Position numbers and translations under genes: made by a program | Shown: positions 17,816 to 25,225 of the stretch, piece by piece | Layout: the number at the start of each line of letters is the position of its first letter | Position numbering within the stretch: position 1 is the stretch's first letter | The notes under the pieces: model-generated | Databases searched by the model: none | Told to the model about the DNA's origin: nothing | What the model saw: only the letters and a program-made list of their open reading frames with translations | From: Litchfieldella qijiaojingensis | GTDB lineage: Bacteria; Pseudomonadota; Gammaproteobacteria; Pseudomonadales; Halomonadaceae | Direction of reading: 5' to 3' | NCBI RefSeq assembly: GCF_014651875.1 | Contig: NZ_BMXS01000014.1 | Location: 25,304 to 89,303 of the forward strand | DNA: 64,000 nucleotides

Positions 17816-19534
17816 ATGAATACCTCTCTCACGCCACTCGTCGAGGCTCTGAGGCCCGGCTCTCCGGATATCGAGATCGCTCGTGCCGTCGCAATGCGGC
17901 CGATCATGTCCTTGGCCGAGGAACGTCTTGGCATCCCCCACCATGCATTGATTCCTTTCGGGCATTACAAGGCAAAGCTATCACTCGATTATCTGGCGAC
18001 GCTGGCCGATCGGCCTCAGGGCAAGCTGGTGCTGGTCACGGCCATCAGTCCCACACCGGCCGGAGAGGGCAAGACCACCACTAGCGTGGGGCTCGGAGAT
18101 GCCTTCAATCGCCTGGGAATGCGAACCACGACCTGCCTGCGAGAGCCTTCCCTGGGGCCATGCTTCGGCATGAAAGGCGGGGCAACGGGCGGTGGGCGTG
18201 CACAGGTCGTGCCCATGGAAGACATCAATCTGCATTTCAACGGTGACTTCCATGCGGTCACATCGGCGCACAATCTCCTAGCCGCGTTGCTCGACAATCA
18301 TCTCCACTGGGGCAATGCGCTGGATATCGATCCCCATCAGATCGTCTGGAAACGGGCGATCGATATCAACGACCGTGCCTTGCGTCACATTACCATCGGC
18401 CTTGGCGGCGCTGCGAATGGCTTGCCGCGCGAGGATGGCTTCGACATCACCGTGGCCTCGGAGATCATGGCGATCCTGTGCCTGGCCCGGGATCTCGGGG
18501 ACCTGGAGAACCGCTTGGGGCGGATCATCGTCGCTTACAGCCGCGACGGTTCACCAGTCACCGCTCATGACCTGGGGGCTGCCGGGGCCATGGCGGTGCT
18601 TCTCAAGGATGCCCTGCAACCCAACCTGGTGCAGAGTCTGGAACATAATCCGGCCTTCATCCATGGTGGGCCGTTCGGCAATATCGCTCATGGCTGTAGT
18701 TCGGTGATGGCGACCCGAGCGGCGCTGGCACTGAGCGATGTCGTCGTTACCGAGGCCGGTTTCGGAGCGGACTTGGGGGCCGAGAAGTTCATCGACATCA
18801 AGTGTCGGCAATCGGGCTTGTCCCCCGATGCCGCGGTGCTGGTCTGTACCCTGAGGGCCTTGCGATTCCATGGCGGTGCCGACAAGACGAGTTGGGGCAT
18901 GCCAAACCCGGAGGCCATGCGCCAAGGGTTCGGCAATCTCCGCCGTCATGTGGACAATCTGCAGCGCTTCGGCCTGTCGCCGATCGTGGCCATCAATACC
19001 TTCGATTCGGATTCACGGGAAGAGATCGACCTGCTGCAGTCGATGTGTGCCGAGCTCGGTATCCAGGCGGTGGAGACGTCGCACTGGGCACACGGTGGGG
19101 CTGGGGCCATGGAACTGGCGAAGGCGTTGAGCGAGCGACTGGAAGCGGGCGGGGCGCCACATGTCAGATGTCTGTATCCTGACATGCTGCCGTTGATCGA
19201 CAAGATTCGTACGCTGGCGACCGAACTCTACGGTGCCGCCGATATCGCGCTGCATCCTGCTGCTGCTCGTCGCCTCCAGGACTTCGAGGAGATGGGATAT
19301 GGTGATTTGCCGGTGTGCATCGCCAAGACCCAGTACAGCTTTTCCTGTGATCCCCAAGCCCGGGGGGCCCCCGAAGGACATCGACTGGATGTACGCGAGG
19401 TCCGCCTGTCGGCGGGTGCTGGCTTCGTGGTTGCGGTCTGCGGCGACATCATGACCATGCCGGGATTGCCGCGACAGCCTGCGGCCATGCGCATGGGACT
19501 CGACGATCAGGGGCATGTCGTTGGTCTTGCCTGA
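17816..19534 (+). CDS. fhs: formate-tetrahydrofolate ligase
   Basis: The 572-residue cytosolic enzyme forms 10-formyl-tetrahydrofolate from formate, tetrahydrofolate and ATP, supplying one-carbon units. The P-loop-like ATP site is [17 protein letters not shown] at about residues 80-96. Further family stretches are [35 protein letters not shown] and KTQYSFS near the C-terminus. It is slightly longer than many Fhs proteins at the N-terminus but otherwise full length. The start at 17816 has weak ribosome-site support (GGTGGATC). It stands alone between the DUF3581 gene and a convergent stress-protein gene. Confidence 0.95.
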   Translation: MNTSLTPLVEALRPGSPDIEIARAVAMRPIMSLAEERLGIPHHALIPFGHYKAKLSLDYLATLADRPQGKLVLVTAISPTPAGEGKTTTSVGLGDAFNRLGMRTTTCLREPSLGPCFGMKGGATGGGRAQVVPMEDINLHFNGDFHAVTSAHNLLAALLDNHLHWGNALDIDPHQIVWKRAIDINDRALRHITIGLGGAANGLPREDGFDITVASEIMAILCLARDLGDLENRLGRIIVAYSRDGSPVTAHDLGAAGAMAVLLKDALQPNLVQSLEHNPAFIHGGPFGNIAHGCSSVMATRAALALSDVVVTEAGFGADLGAEKFIDIKCRQSGLSPDAAVLVCTLRALRFHGGADKTSWGMPNPEAMRQGFGNLRRHVDNLQRFGLSPIVAINTFDSDSREEIDLLQSMCAELGIQAVETSHWAHGGAGAMELAKALSERLEAGGAPHVRCLYPDMLPLIDKIRTLATELYGAADIALHPAAARRLQDFEEMGYGDLPVCIAKTQYSFSCDPQARGAPEGHRLDVREVRLSAGAGFVVAVCGDIMTMPGLPRQPAAMRMGLDDQGHVVGLA

Positions 19535-19542
19535 GGCTGTGT

Positions 19543-20457
19543 TCAGGTCACCACCGTGACAGGACAAGGCACGGCATCGATCACGCGGTGGCTGACGCTG
19601 CCGAGTAGATGGTCCTGCCACTGACTCATCCCGCGATGTCCCATGATCAGCACCACGGACCCTGTCTGCTGACGCACGTGGGTGATGATGCCCTCCGCAG
19701 GATGACCGGTGACGATATGGTGCTCGACGATGGCAGCATTCAGTTTGCCAAGATGCTTTCTGGCCCGGCTGAAGACGTATCGAGATTCCTGGCGTTCGTT
19801 GTCGAGCTGCGATTTGGCGAGGCTGCTGGCCGGGTTGGCTGCATGGCAGAACATCAGGTCCACCGGTGCCTGGGTGGCAAGCGATAGCTCGGCGGCCAGT
19901 TCAGCGGCGGCGTCGCTGTGCGGAGATCCGTCGACCGGCAGCAAAATCCACTCCAAGTGAGCGCCCCGGTAGGTCATGTCGTTGTCATGCACAATGGTCA
20001 CTGCGCCACGGTACTTGTGGACCACAGCATTGCTCACGCTGCCGAGCATGAACCGGCCTAGTTCGCCCACGCCTCGAGAACCCATCACGATCATGCATCC
20101 GGGGTGCTGGCTGGCGTAGTCGACGATCACCCGCGATGGATCCTTGACGAAGCTCTCCTCGTGGAGGGTGATTTCCTGAATGGTTTCGTTAAAAGAGGGA
20201 GCGAGAACCTCGCGGGCCTTGGCAAATGCCTCGTCAGCGGCCCTTTGCAACACGCCGTGGTCATGATCCACTTCGTGAAGGCGGTTGGCGGGAATGTCGC
20301 TGAGTTCCGCCGGATTGAGTGGTTTCACGTACAGCAGTTGCAACGGGACCTCGAGCCAAGTGACCAGATGGCTCGCGTGACGCGCAGCGGCAATGGCCGA
20401 AGGAGAGCCGTCCACTGGCACTGCGACCAATGACGTCCGTTTCGTCATGAGTCTCAC
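19543..20457 (-). CDS. tandem universal stress protein (two UspA domains)
   Basis: The 304-residue cytosolic protein consists of two UspA domains. Each contains the ATP-binding signature with small residues around MGSRGVGELGRFMLGSVSN (first domain) and MGHRGMSQWQDHLLGSVSH (second domain), plus a start-of-domain VPVDGSP or LPVDGSP. A second in-frame ATG at 20448 is possible. Tandem Usps of this size are common in halophilic gammaproteobacteria and are linked to stress survival. It converges on fhs with only 8 bases between stops. Confidence 0.93.
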   Translation of the reverse strand: MRLMTKRTSLVAVPVDGSPSAIAAARHASHLVTWLEVPLQLLYVKPLNPAELSDIPANRLHEVDHDHGVLQRAADEAFAKAREVLAPSFNETIQEITLHEESFVKDPSRVIVDYASQHPGCMIVMGSRGVGELGRFMLGSVSNAVVHKYRGAVTIVHDNDMTYRGAHLEWILLPVDGSPHSDAAAELAAELSLATQAPVDLMFCHAANPASSLAKSQLDNERQESRYVFSRARKHLGKLNAAIVEHHIVTGHPAEGIITHVRQQTGSVVLIMGHRGMSQWQDHLLGSVSHRVIDAVPCPVTVVT

Positions 20458-20523
20458 CTCGCGGACGAAATACCCTCGTTTACCGACAGTTTAGTGTTCC
20501 ATCGACGGAACGTCAGGCGCTCG

Positions 20524-21768
20524 TCACAGCTTGGCCAGACGCTGCTCGATGAAGCGTCGCTGCGGTGCTTGTCTTGCCAGCTTCAGGGCATGCTGGAAGG
20601 CGTCACTGGCTTCTGTGTATCGGCCCAGCCGGCGGTAGAGTTCACCGCGTGCTGCGTGTGTTGGATGGTAATCGTGCAACTCTCCGCGTGCGAGAATGGC
20701 TTCGATCAGTTCCAGTCCGGCTTGCGGACCATCGCGCATGGCGACGGCCACGGCGCGGTTCAGGGCGATCACTGGTGATGGGTCCACCCGCAGCAGGACA
20801 TCATAGAGGCCGACGATCTGTTCCCAGTCGGTTGCCGCGGCGCTGGGTGCCTCGGCATGCACGGCGGCGATCGCCGCTTGTAGCGTATAGGGGCCAAAAC
20901 GGCGTGAGCGCAGGGCGTGTTCCACCAGGGACGTACCTTCGTCGATCAGCTTGCGGTTCCATTGACTGCGATCCTGTTCGTCCAGCAGGATGATTTCGCC
21001 ATCGACAGTAGTGCGTGCGGCCCGTCGCGACTCGTGCAATAGCATCAGGGCCAGTAGCCCCGCCGCCTCGGGTTCCGGCAACAGTTCGTATAACAAGCGG
21101 CCCAGACGGATCGCTTCGCCCGAGAGTTCGCTGCGCGTGACGCTTGCACCGGACGAGGCTGAGTAACCTTCATTGAAGACCAGATAGATCACGCGCAGTA
21201 CGGCGTCCAATCGCTCCGGCAATTCCTCCGCCGAGGGCAATTGGTAGGGAATGCGAGCGTCGCGGATCTTGGTCTTGGCGCGAACGATGCGCTGGGCCAG
21301 GGTGGAAGCCCGGGTCAGGAAAGCGTGGGCGATCTCCTCGGTGGTCAGGCCGCAGACCTCGCGCAGAGTGAGCGCTACCCGTGCGTCCGGCGGCAGGGCG
21401 GGGTGGCAGCAGGTGAAAATCAGGCGCAAGTGATCGTCTGCCACGCTCGATTCGTCCCAGCCCGGAGGTGTGGCGGATTCGGCTTCCAACTGATTGGCGA
21501 GTTCGGCGACCGAGGCATCGTAGCGAGTGTGGCGGCGTAGGCTGTCGATGGCCTTGAATCGTCCGGTGGACACCAGCCAGGCACGTGGGTTGGTGGGCAC
21601 CCCTTCCTGGGGCCATTGCGTCATGGCCGCGGCGAAAGCGTCGTGGAGCGCCTCCTCGGCAAGCTCGAAGTCGCCAAGCAGCCGGATCAAGGTGGCGAGA
21701 ACACGCCGTGAATCGTCACGGTAGAGAGTCGCTATCTTCTCGCCTATGGCTGAGTGGGTCTCATGCAT
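20524..21768 (-). CDS. ECF-family RNA polymerase sigma factor with C-terminal helical/TPR extension (ECF42-like)
   Basis: The protein has 414 residues from the ATG at 21768. Region 2 (LYRDDSRRVLATLIRLLGDF, ELAEEALHDAFAAAM) and region 4 (LTLREVCGLTTEEIAHAFL) are visible, followed by a long helical extension ending in TPR-like repeats (RGELYRRLGRYTEASDAF). This architecture is the ECF42-like group, which has no anti-sigma factor and is usually next to a YCII/DGPF protein; such a gene lies at 22492-22872. Here the two are separated by an unrelated plus-strand gene and a hairpin. The upstream 27 in-frame codons were left out because region 2 then starts at the normal distance. Confidence 0.88.
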   Translation of the reverse strand: MHETHSAIGEKIATLYRDDSRRVLATLIRLLGDFELAEEALHDAFAAAMTQWPQEGVPTNPRAWLVSTGRFKAIDSLRRHTRYDASVAELANQLEAESATPPGWDESSVADDHLRLIFTCCHPALPPDARVALTLREVCGLTTEEIAHAFLTRASTLAQRIVRAKTKIRDARIPYQLPSAEELPERLDAVLRVIYLVFNEGYSASSGASVTRSELSGEAIRLGRLLYELLPEPEAAGLLALMLLHESRRAARTTVDGEIILLDEQDRSQWNRKLIDEGTSLVEHALRSRRFGPYTLQAAIAAVHAEAPSAAATDWEQIVGLYDVLLRVDPSPVIALNRAVAVAMRDGPQAGLELIEAILARGELHDYHPTHAARGELYRRLGRYTEASDAFQHALKLARQAPQRRFIEQRLAKL

Positions 21769-21800
21769 CGCTATCCTGCTCCTTGGGTGGCACTTCACAG

Positions 21801-21863
21801 TATCGGACTCCCTACACCGCGCAACGCAGTGATTGAGCTGCGCAGGCATTTATTCGGTGTTTC
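21801..21863. repeat. right half of a dispersed palindromic intergenic element
   Basis: This stretch matches the right half of the element at 31231-31372: both contain ACCGCGCAACGCAG and GGCATTTATTC followed by GTG-TTTC. Only one half is present here, next to the sigma gene start, so it is a truncated copy. Confidence 0.55.
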
Positions 21864-21982
21864 ATTGGGAGAGATGGCGACTCGGCACTATCCTTGAACC
21901 TAGCCATGGGGATGGCGAGCCGGCAGACGGCCGTATTTCCCATGCGGGATATCTCGTTTGTCCGCATTCCAGGAGGAGCATC

Positions 21983-22456
21983 ATGAATACCCTGCGCACC
22001 TACCCCGGCAATGGACGGGCGTTCCGCCTGCCACTTTTTCTCGCTTTGCTGTTCGCCTCTGGCGCTATCGCCGTGGCGGATGGCGGTGCCGATCTGACAT
22101 TCCAGGGGGATGCCAGCTTCAATGGGCCCCATGGCGACCAAGCGATACAGGTGGCGCTGGTCAACACCGATACAGGCGAAGTGGTGGCCCGGGAGTCCGG
22201 GACCGTTTCCGGTGCCGACGATCCGGCCTTCTCCTTCACGTTTGCCGACGCCCTCAAGGCCGATACTGCCTACGAGGTGCATTACTGGATCGATTCCAAC
22301 TTCGGCGGCGGGAGCGCTGGAAGTTGTGACCCTTCGAACAACGATCACCAATGGCGGGTAGCGTTGGATATGGCCAGTGAGGCCGTTACTCATACCGAGT
22401 CGCATGATCCAAGCCGCTTGGGAGATGTTTGCGATACCTTCGCCGGTGCCATGTAG
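21983..22456 (+). CDS. small secreted protein of unknown function
   Basis: The 157-residue protein has a clear signal peptide (LPLFLALLFASGAIAVA). The mature part looks beta-rich, with VALVNTDTGEVVARESGTVS and FSFTFADALKADTAYEVHYW. It has two cysteines, in GSCDPSNNDHQW and GDVCDTF, that could form a disulfide. Such a pattern resembles an immunoglobulin-like periplasmic domain, but I recognise no family. AGGAGGAG precedes the ATG at 21983 and decides the start over an upstream in-frame ATG at 21833. It lies inside the ECF locus on the opposite strand to its neighbours. Confidence 0.7.
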   Translation: MNTLRTYPGNGRAFRLPLFLALLFASGAIAVADGGADLTFQGDASFNGPHGDQAIQVALVNTDTGEVVARESGTVSGADDPAFSFTFADALKADTAYEVHYWIDSNFGGGSAGSCDPSNNDHQWRVALDMASEAVTHTESHDPSRLGDVCDTFAGAM

Positions 22457-22467
22457 GTTGTGTTTCT

Positions 22468-22489
22468 GGGGGCGCCTTCGGGCGCCCCC
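22468..22489. terminator. bidirectional hairpin terminator with UUCG loop
   Basis: GGGGGCGCC, TTCG, GGCGCCCCC forms a perfect 9-bp stem with the very stable UUCG tetraloop. It lies between the convergent stops of the secreted-protein gene and the YCII gene. No strong T run follows in either direction. Confidence 0.75.
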
Positions 22490-22491
22490 GT

Positions 22492-22872
22492 TCAGACGCT
22501 GGCTTCCTGTTCCCGGGGCGTGGATGGCGATACGTCGAGTTCGCGCACCGGCCGTACCTCGACGCTGCCCACACGGGCCGCTGGAATTCCCTCGGCGATC
22601 CGCAATGCCTCGTTCAGGTCGGCGGCATCGACCAGGTAGAAGCCCGCCAATTGTTCCTTGGTTTCGGCGAAGGGGCCGTCGGTGATCGAGGTCTTGCCGT
22701 TGCGTACGCGTACCGTGGTGGCAGTATGCACACTCTGTAAGGCCTCGGCGGCAATCATCCGACCGCTGGCCTGGATCCGCTCGGCGTAGGCCAGACATTC
22801 GCTATCCTCGGGGCTATCGGGCAAGGTGTGCAGGATGCTTTCGTCGCTGTAGACGAGGCAGAGATATTTCAT
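22492..22872 (-). CDS. YCII-related (DGPF) family protein, partner of the ECF sigma factor
   Basis: The protein has 126 residues. It begins MKYLCLVYSDES, has the conserved ITDGPFAETKEQLAGFYLVD stretch (DGPF motif) and ends in a variable tail. YCII/DGPF proteins are the usual genomic partners of ECF41/42-type sigma factors and are thought to take part in oxidative or envelope stress responses; their biochemical activity is not settled. The ATG at 22872 was chosen over 22884 because the family starts with M-K-Y/F. It follows the SnoaL-like gene by 12 bases. Confidence 0.87.
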   Translation of the reverse strand: MKYLCLVYSDESILHTLPDSPEDSECLAYAERIQASGRMIAAEALQSVHTATTVRVRNGKTSITDGPFAETKEQLAGFYLVDAADLNEALRIAEGIPAARVGSVEVRPVRELDVSPSTPREQEASV

Positions 22873-22884
22873 GACCAGCTCCAC

Positions 22885-23331
22885 TCAAGGTTCGAGGTTC
22901 AGCATGGCCTTACCGCTGGCCATGTCGAAGGGGGCCGAGAAATGCTCGTGCACCACCAGCCAACGACCGTCGATGCGACGATAACCGGCGGTCATGCGCG
23001 TCCAGCCGGATTCATGCTCACCCTTGTCATTGGTACCTCCACAGTTGATGAGGGCGTGGCAGAAGGCGGTATGTCCGTCGGCTTCGATCGTCACCTCATG
23101 AAGCTCGAAGGTCATCGGGCCTTGGCACATGGCCATGCACGTCTCCCAATGCTGACGGTAGGCCTCGATACCCTTGAACTGCAGTGCCGCGATGGCGTCG
23201 AAGGCGACGATATTCGGTGCATAATGGGTAGTGATGGCGTCGATGTCCTTGGCGCGCACCGCGGCCTGCCAGGATTCCAGCAACTCGAGGATCGCGGCTT
23301 CGGCGGACACTTGGGTCGTTGCGGTTTGCAT
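22885..23331 (-). CDS. SnoaL/NTF2-like protein (ketosteroid isomerase-type fold)
   Basis: The 148-residue soluble protein contains an NTF2-like/SnoaL domain: LLESWQAAVRAKDIDAITTH, HYAPNIVAFD and a C-terminal RIDGRWLVVHEHFSAPFD. Such domains bind small hydrophobic ligands and commonly accompany ECF41/42 loci. The gene lies 12 bases upstream of the YCII gene in the same orientation, so both should be cotranscribed from a promoter just upstream (see 23375-23399). Confidence 0.88.
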   Translation of the reverse strand: MQTATTQVSAEAAILELLESWQAAVRAKDIDAITTHYAPNIVAFDAIAALQFKGIEAYRQHWETCMAMCQGPMTFELHEVTIEADGHTAFCHALINCGGTNDKGEHESGWTRMTAGYRRIDGRWLVVHEHFSAPFDMASGKAMLNLEP

Positions 23332-23374
23332 ATCGGTTTCCTCTTTCCAGATGACGCGGGGAAAACTTGATGGT

Positions 23375-23399
23375 GACGGCAGCCTTTCCCTCTAAGACA
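23375..23399 (-). promoter_or_regulatory. candidate ECF-type promoter for the SnoaL-YCII genes
   Basis: On the minus strand TGTC (complement of 23396-23399) is followed after 17 bases by CGTC (complement of 23375-23378), about 45 bases before the SnoaL start. TGTC/CGTC cores are the pattern reported for ECF41/42-like sigma factors. No such pair was seen in front of the sigma gene itself. Confidence 0.35.
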
Positions 23400-23517
23400 C
23401 AGACTAGTCGTCCGACGGGGGGCGGAATCGACATTGACGAAAAAATTTTCCGCTTGAAACGCAAGAGAGGCGACGCCACTCAATCGTATGAGTCGTGAAC
23501 GCGCAAGGAGCAACCGG

Positions 23518-24333
23518 ATGACTAAGGCAAATCCAATTCCGCGTATCGGCCTGGGCACCTTTCGGCTCAAGGGCCAGGAGGTCATCGATTCGGTGAGCTC
23601 CGCCCTGGAACTGGGCTATCGACACATCGACACCGCTCAGATGTATGACAACGAGGTCGAGGTAGGCCAGGCCATTCGCAACAGCGGCATTGCCCGCGAC
23701 AAGATCTTCCTGACCAGCAAGGTGTGGTACGACCGTCTCAGAAGTGACGACCTGATCCGGAGCCTGGAGGAAAGCCTCGATCGGCTTGGCGTGGAAACGC
23801 TCGACTTGGCACTGATCCATTGGCCGTCACCGGACGACGTGGTACCGATGGCCGAAACCATCGGGGCGCTCGATGAGGCGCGCAGGAAGGGGCTGACGCG
23901 GCACATCGGTGTCTCCAACTTCACCATCGCCCAAATCGATGCGGCATTGAGTGTGCCGGGTGGTGAGCATATCGTCACCAACCAGATCGAGGTGCACCCC
24001 TATCTCGCCAACCGCAAGGTGGTCGAGCACTGTCAGGCCAAGGGGCTGCAAGTCACCGGCTACATGCCGCTGGCAGTGGGTAAGGTGATGAAGGACCCGC
24101 TACTGCAGGAAATTGCCGATGCGCATGGCGCGACGCCGGCGCAGATCGCCCTAGCGTGGATCGCCTCTCGCGATATAGTAGTGATTCCTTCGTCCACCAA
24201 GCCGGAACACCAGCATGCCAACCTGGCGGCCATGGAGCTCGAGCTCAGCGACAATGAGATCGCCAGGATCGATGCCCTGGATGCCGGCGAACGCATCGCC
24301 GATCCCGAATGGGCGCCGCGGTGGGATGACTAG
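23518..24333 (+). CDS. aldo/keto reductase
   Basis: The 271-residue NADPH-dependent carbonyl reductase has the family catalytic set: GYRHIDTAQMYDNE (Asp and Tyr), LTSKVWYDR (Lys) and LALIHWPSP (His). HIGVSNFTIAQID and the C-terminal VIPSSTKPEHQHANL (NADP-binding) are also present. It is full length for the 2,5-diketo-gluconate reductase-like group. AAGGAG precedes the ATG at 23518; an upstream in-frame ATG at 23488 lacks one. It is divergent from the SnoaL-YCII genes. Confidence 0.95.
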   Translation: MTKANPIPRIGLGTFRLKGQEVIDSVSSALELGYRHIDTAQMYDNEVEVGQAIRNSGIARDKIFLTSKVWYDRLRSDDLIRSLEESLDRLGVETLDLALIHWPSPDDVVPMAETIGALDEARRKGLTRHIGVSNFTIAQIDAALSVPGGEHIVTNQIEVHPYLANRKVVEHCQAKGLQVTGYMPLAVGKVMKDPLLQEIADAHGATPAQIALAWIASRDIVVIPSSTKPEHQHANLAAMELELSDNEIARIDALDAGERIADPEWAPRWDD

Positions 24334-24334
24334 G

Positions 24335-24562
24335 CTTTATCCGAAAACTGCCTGCGCTTGTCCATACGGCGTTAAAAATCAGTTCGTGAGCGAGTCCAAT
24401 CAAAATGCTCATTTACACCCACGTAAACTCGCATGCGAGCTCGATCCGTTTTTCGCTGTTTTTTTGCCTTGTGACCCACACGGATGTGGGAAATGCGTGG
24501 GCCCGTAGGGAACAGGCCTAGCCCTGGCCATCACTCGGCGACTTTTCGGACAAACCCTAAGC
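24335..24562. repeat. about 230-bp non-coding element with inverted ends
   Basis: Downstream of the aldo/keto reductase, CTTTATCCGAAAACTGC at the left is mirrored by the complement of GCGACTTTTCGGACAAACCC at the right. Internal features are TTTAC-N6-GTAAA and a run of T before CCTTGTGACCCACA. The segment 24467-24513 recurs, reverse-complemented, at 46746-46792 with only a few differences. It carries no gene and looks like a non-autonomous or palindromic dispersed element. Confidence 0.55.
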
Positions 24563-24695
24563 CCTCGTTGCCGATCCCGTTACTGGACTTGCTCCAGTTA
24601 TCCATACGGATAGATGCTTCGTAGGTGTCGTAATCTCTGGCGACCATCGAGTCGCTGCGTAATACACTATATGTATCCGGAATGGGAGGGCGGTG

Positions 24696-25199
24696 ATGAA
24701 ACGTCATATTATGTTAGGCATTTTGGTTGGATGGGTTGCATCCTTCAACGTCGCCGCTCAGGAGTTGGCGTCGCCAAGCGGTCCGGTGATACTCTCCGTG
24801 AGCGGCAAGATCACCCACTTCAATATGGGCAATGAAGCGCATTTCGATCGCGAAATGCTGCTAGCTCTGGAACAGCGTAAAACGCTCACCCATACCCCCT
24901 GGCATGATGGCCAGGTTCGCTTCGAGGGGCCACTGGGTCGTTCGCTGCTGGAAGCCGTGGGTGCGAGCGGCACCAGCATGCGCGTCGTGGCTCTCGATGA
25001 CTATGCCGCTACCGTCCCGGTAGCCGATTTCCTCGACCATAACGTGATCCTGGCCATGTCTCAGGACGGGAAGCCACTCAAGGTTCGCGATCATGGGCCA
25101 TTGTTCATCATCTATCCCTTCGATGAGGAGCCCGGGTTGCTCAACGAAGAAACCCTGACGCGCTCGGTCTGGCAGGTCAAGGCGATCGAGATCCGGTAG
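24696..25199 (+). CDS. small periplasmic molybdopterin-oxidoreductase-fold protein
   Basis: The 167-residue protein has a signal peptide (LGILVGWVASFNVAAQ). It then shows a fold resembling the sulfite-oxidase/YedY molybdopterin-binding domain: VRFEGPLGRSLLEAVGASG, VVALDDYAATVPVADF, LKVRDHGPLFIIYP. At this length it lacks the full cofactor site, so it is probably a ligand-binding relic of that fold. It sits 26 bases before a hybrid histidine kinase gene and may be its periplasmic sensor partner, a recurring arrangement. The ATG at 24696 is used; a GTG at 24693 is the alternative, with GGAGG upstream. Confidence 0.75.
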   Translation: MKRHIMLGILVGWVASFNVAAQELASPSGPVILSVSGKITHFNMGNEAHFDREMLLALEQRKTLTHTPWHDGQVRFEGPLGRSLLEAVGASGTSMRVVALDDYAATVPVADFLDHNVILAMSQDGKPLKVRDHGPLFIIYPFDEEPGLLNEETLTRSVWQVKAIEIR

Positions 25200-25225
25200 T
25201 CGTTTCCACCAGAAGACAACGTGAC

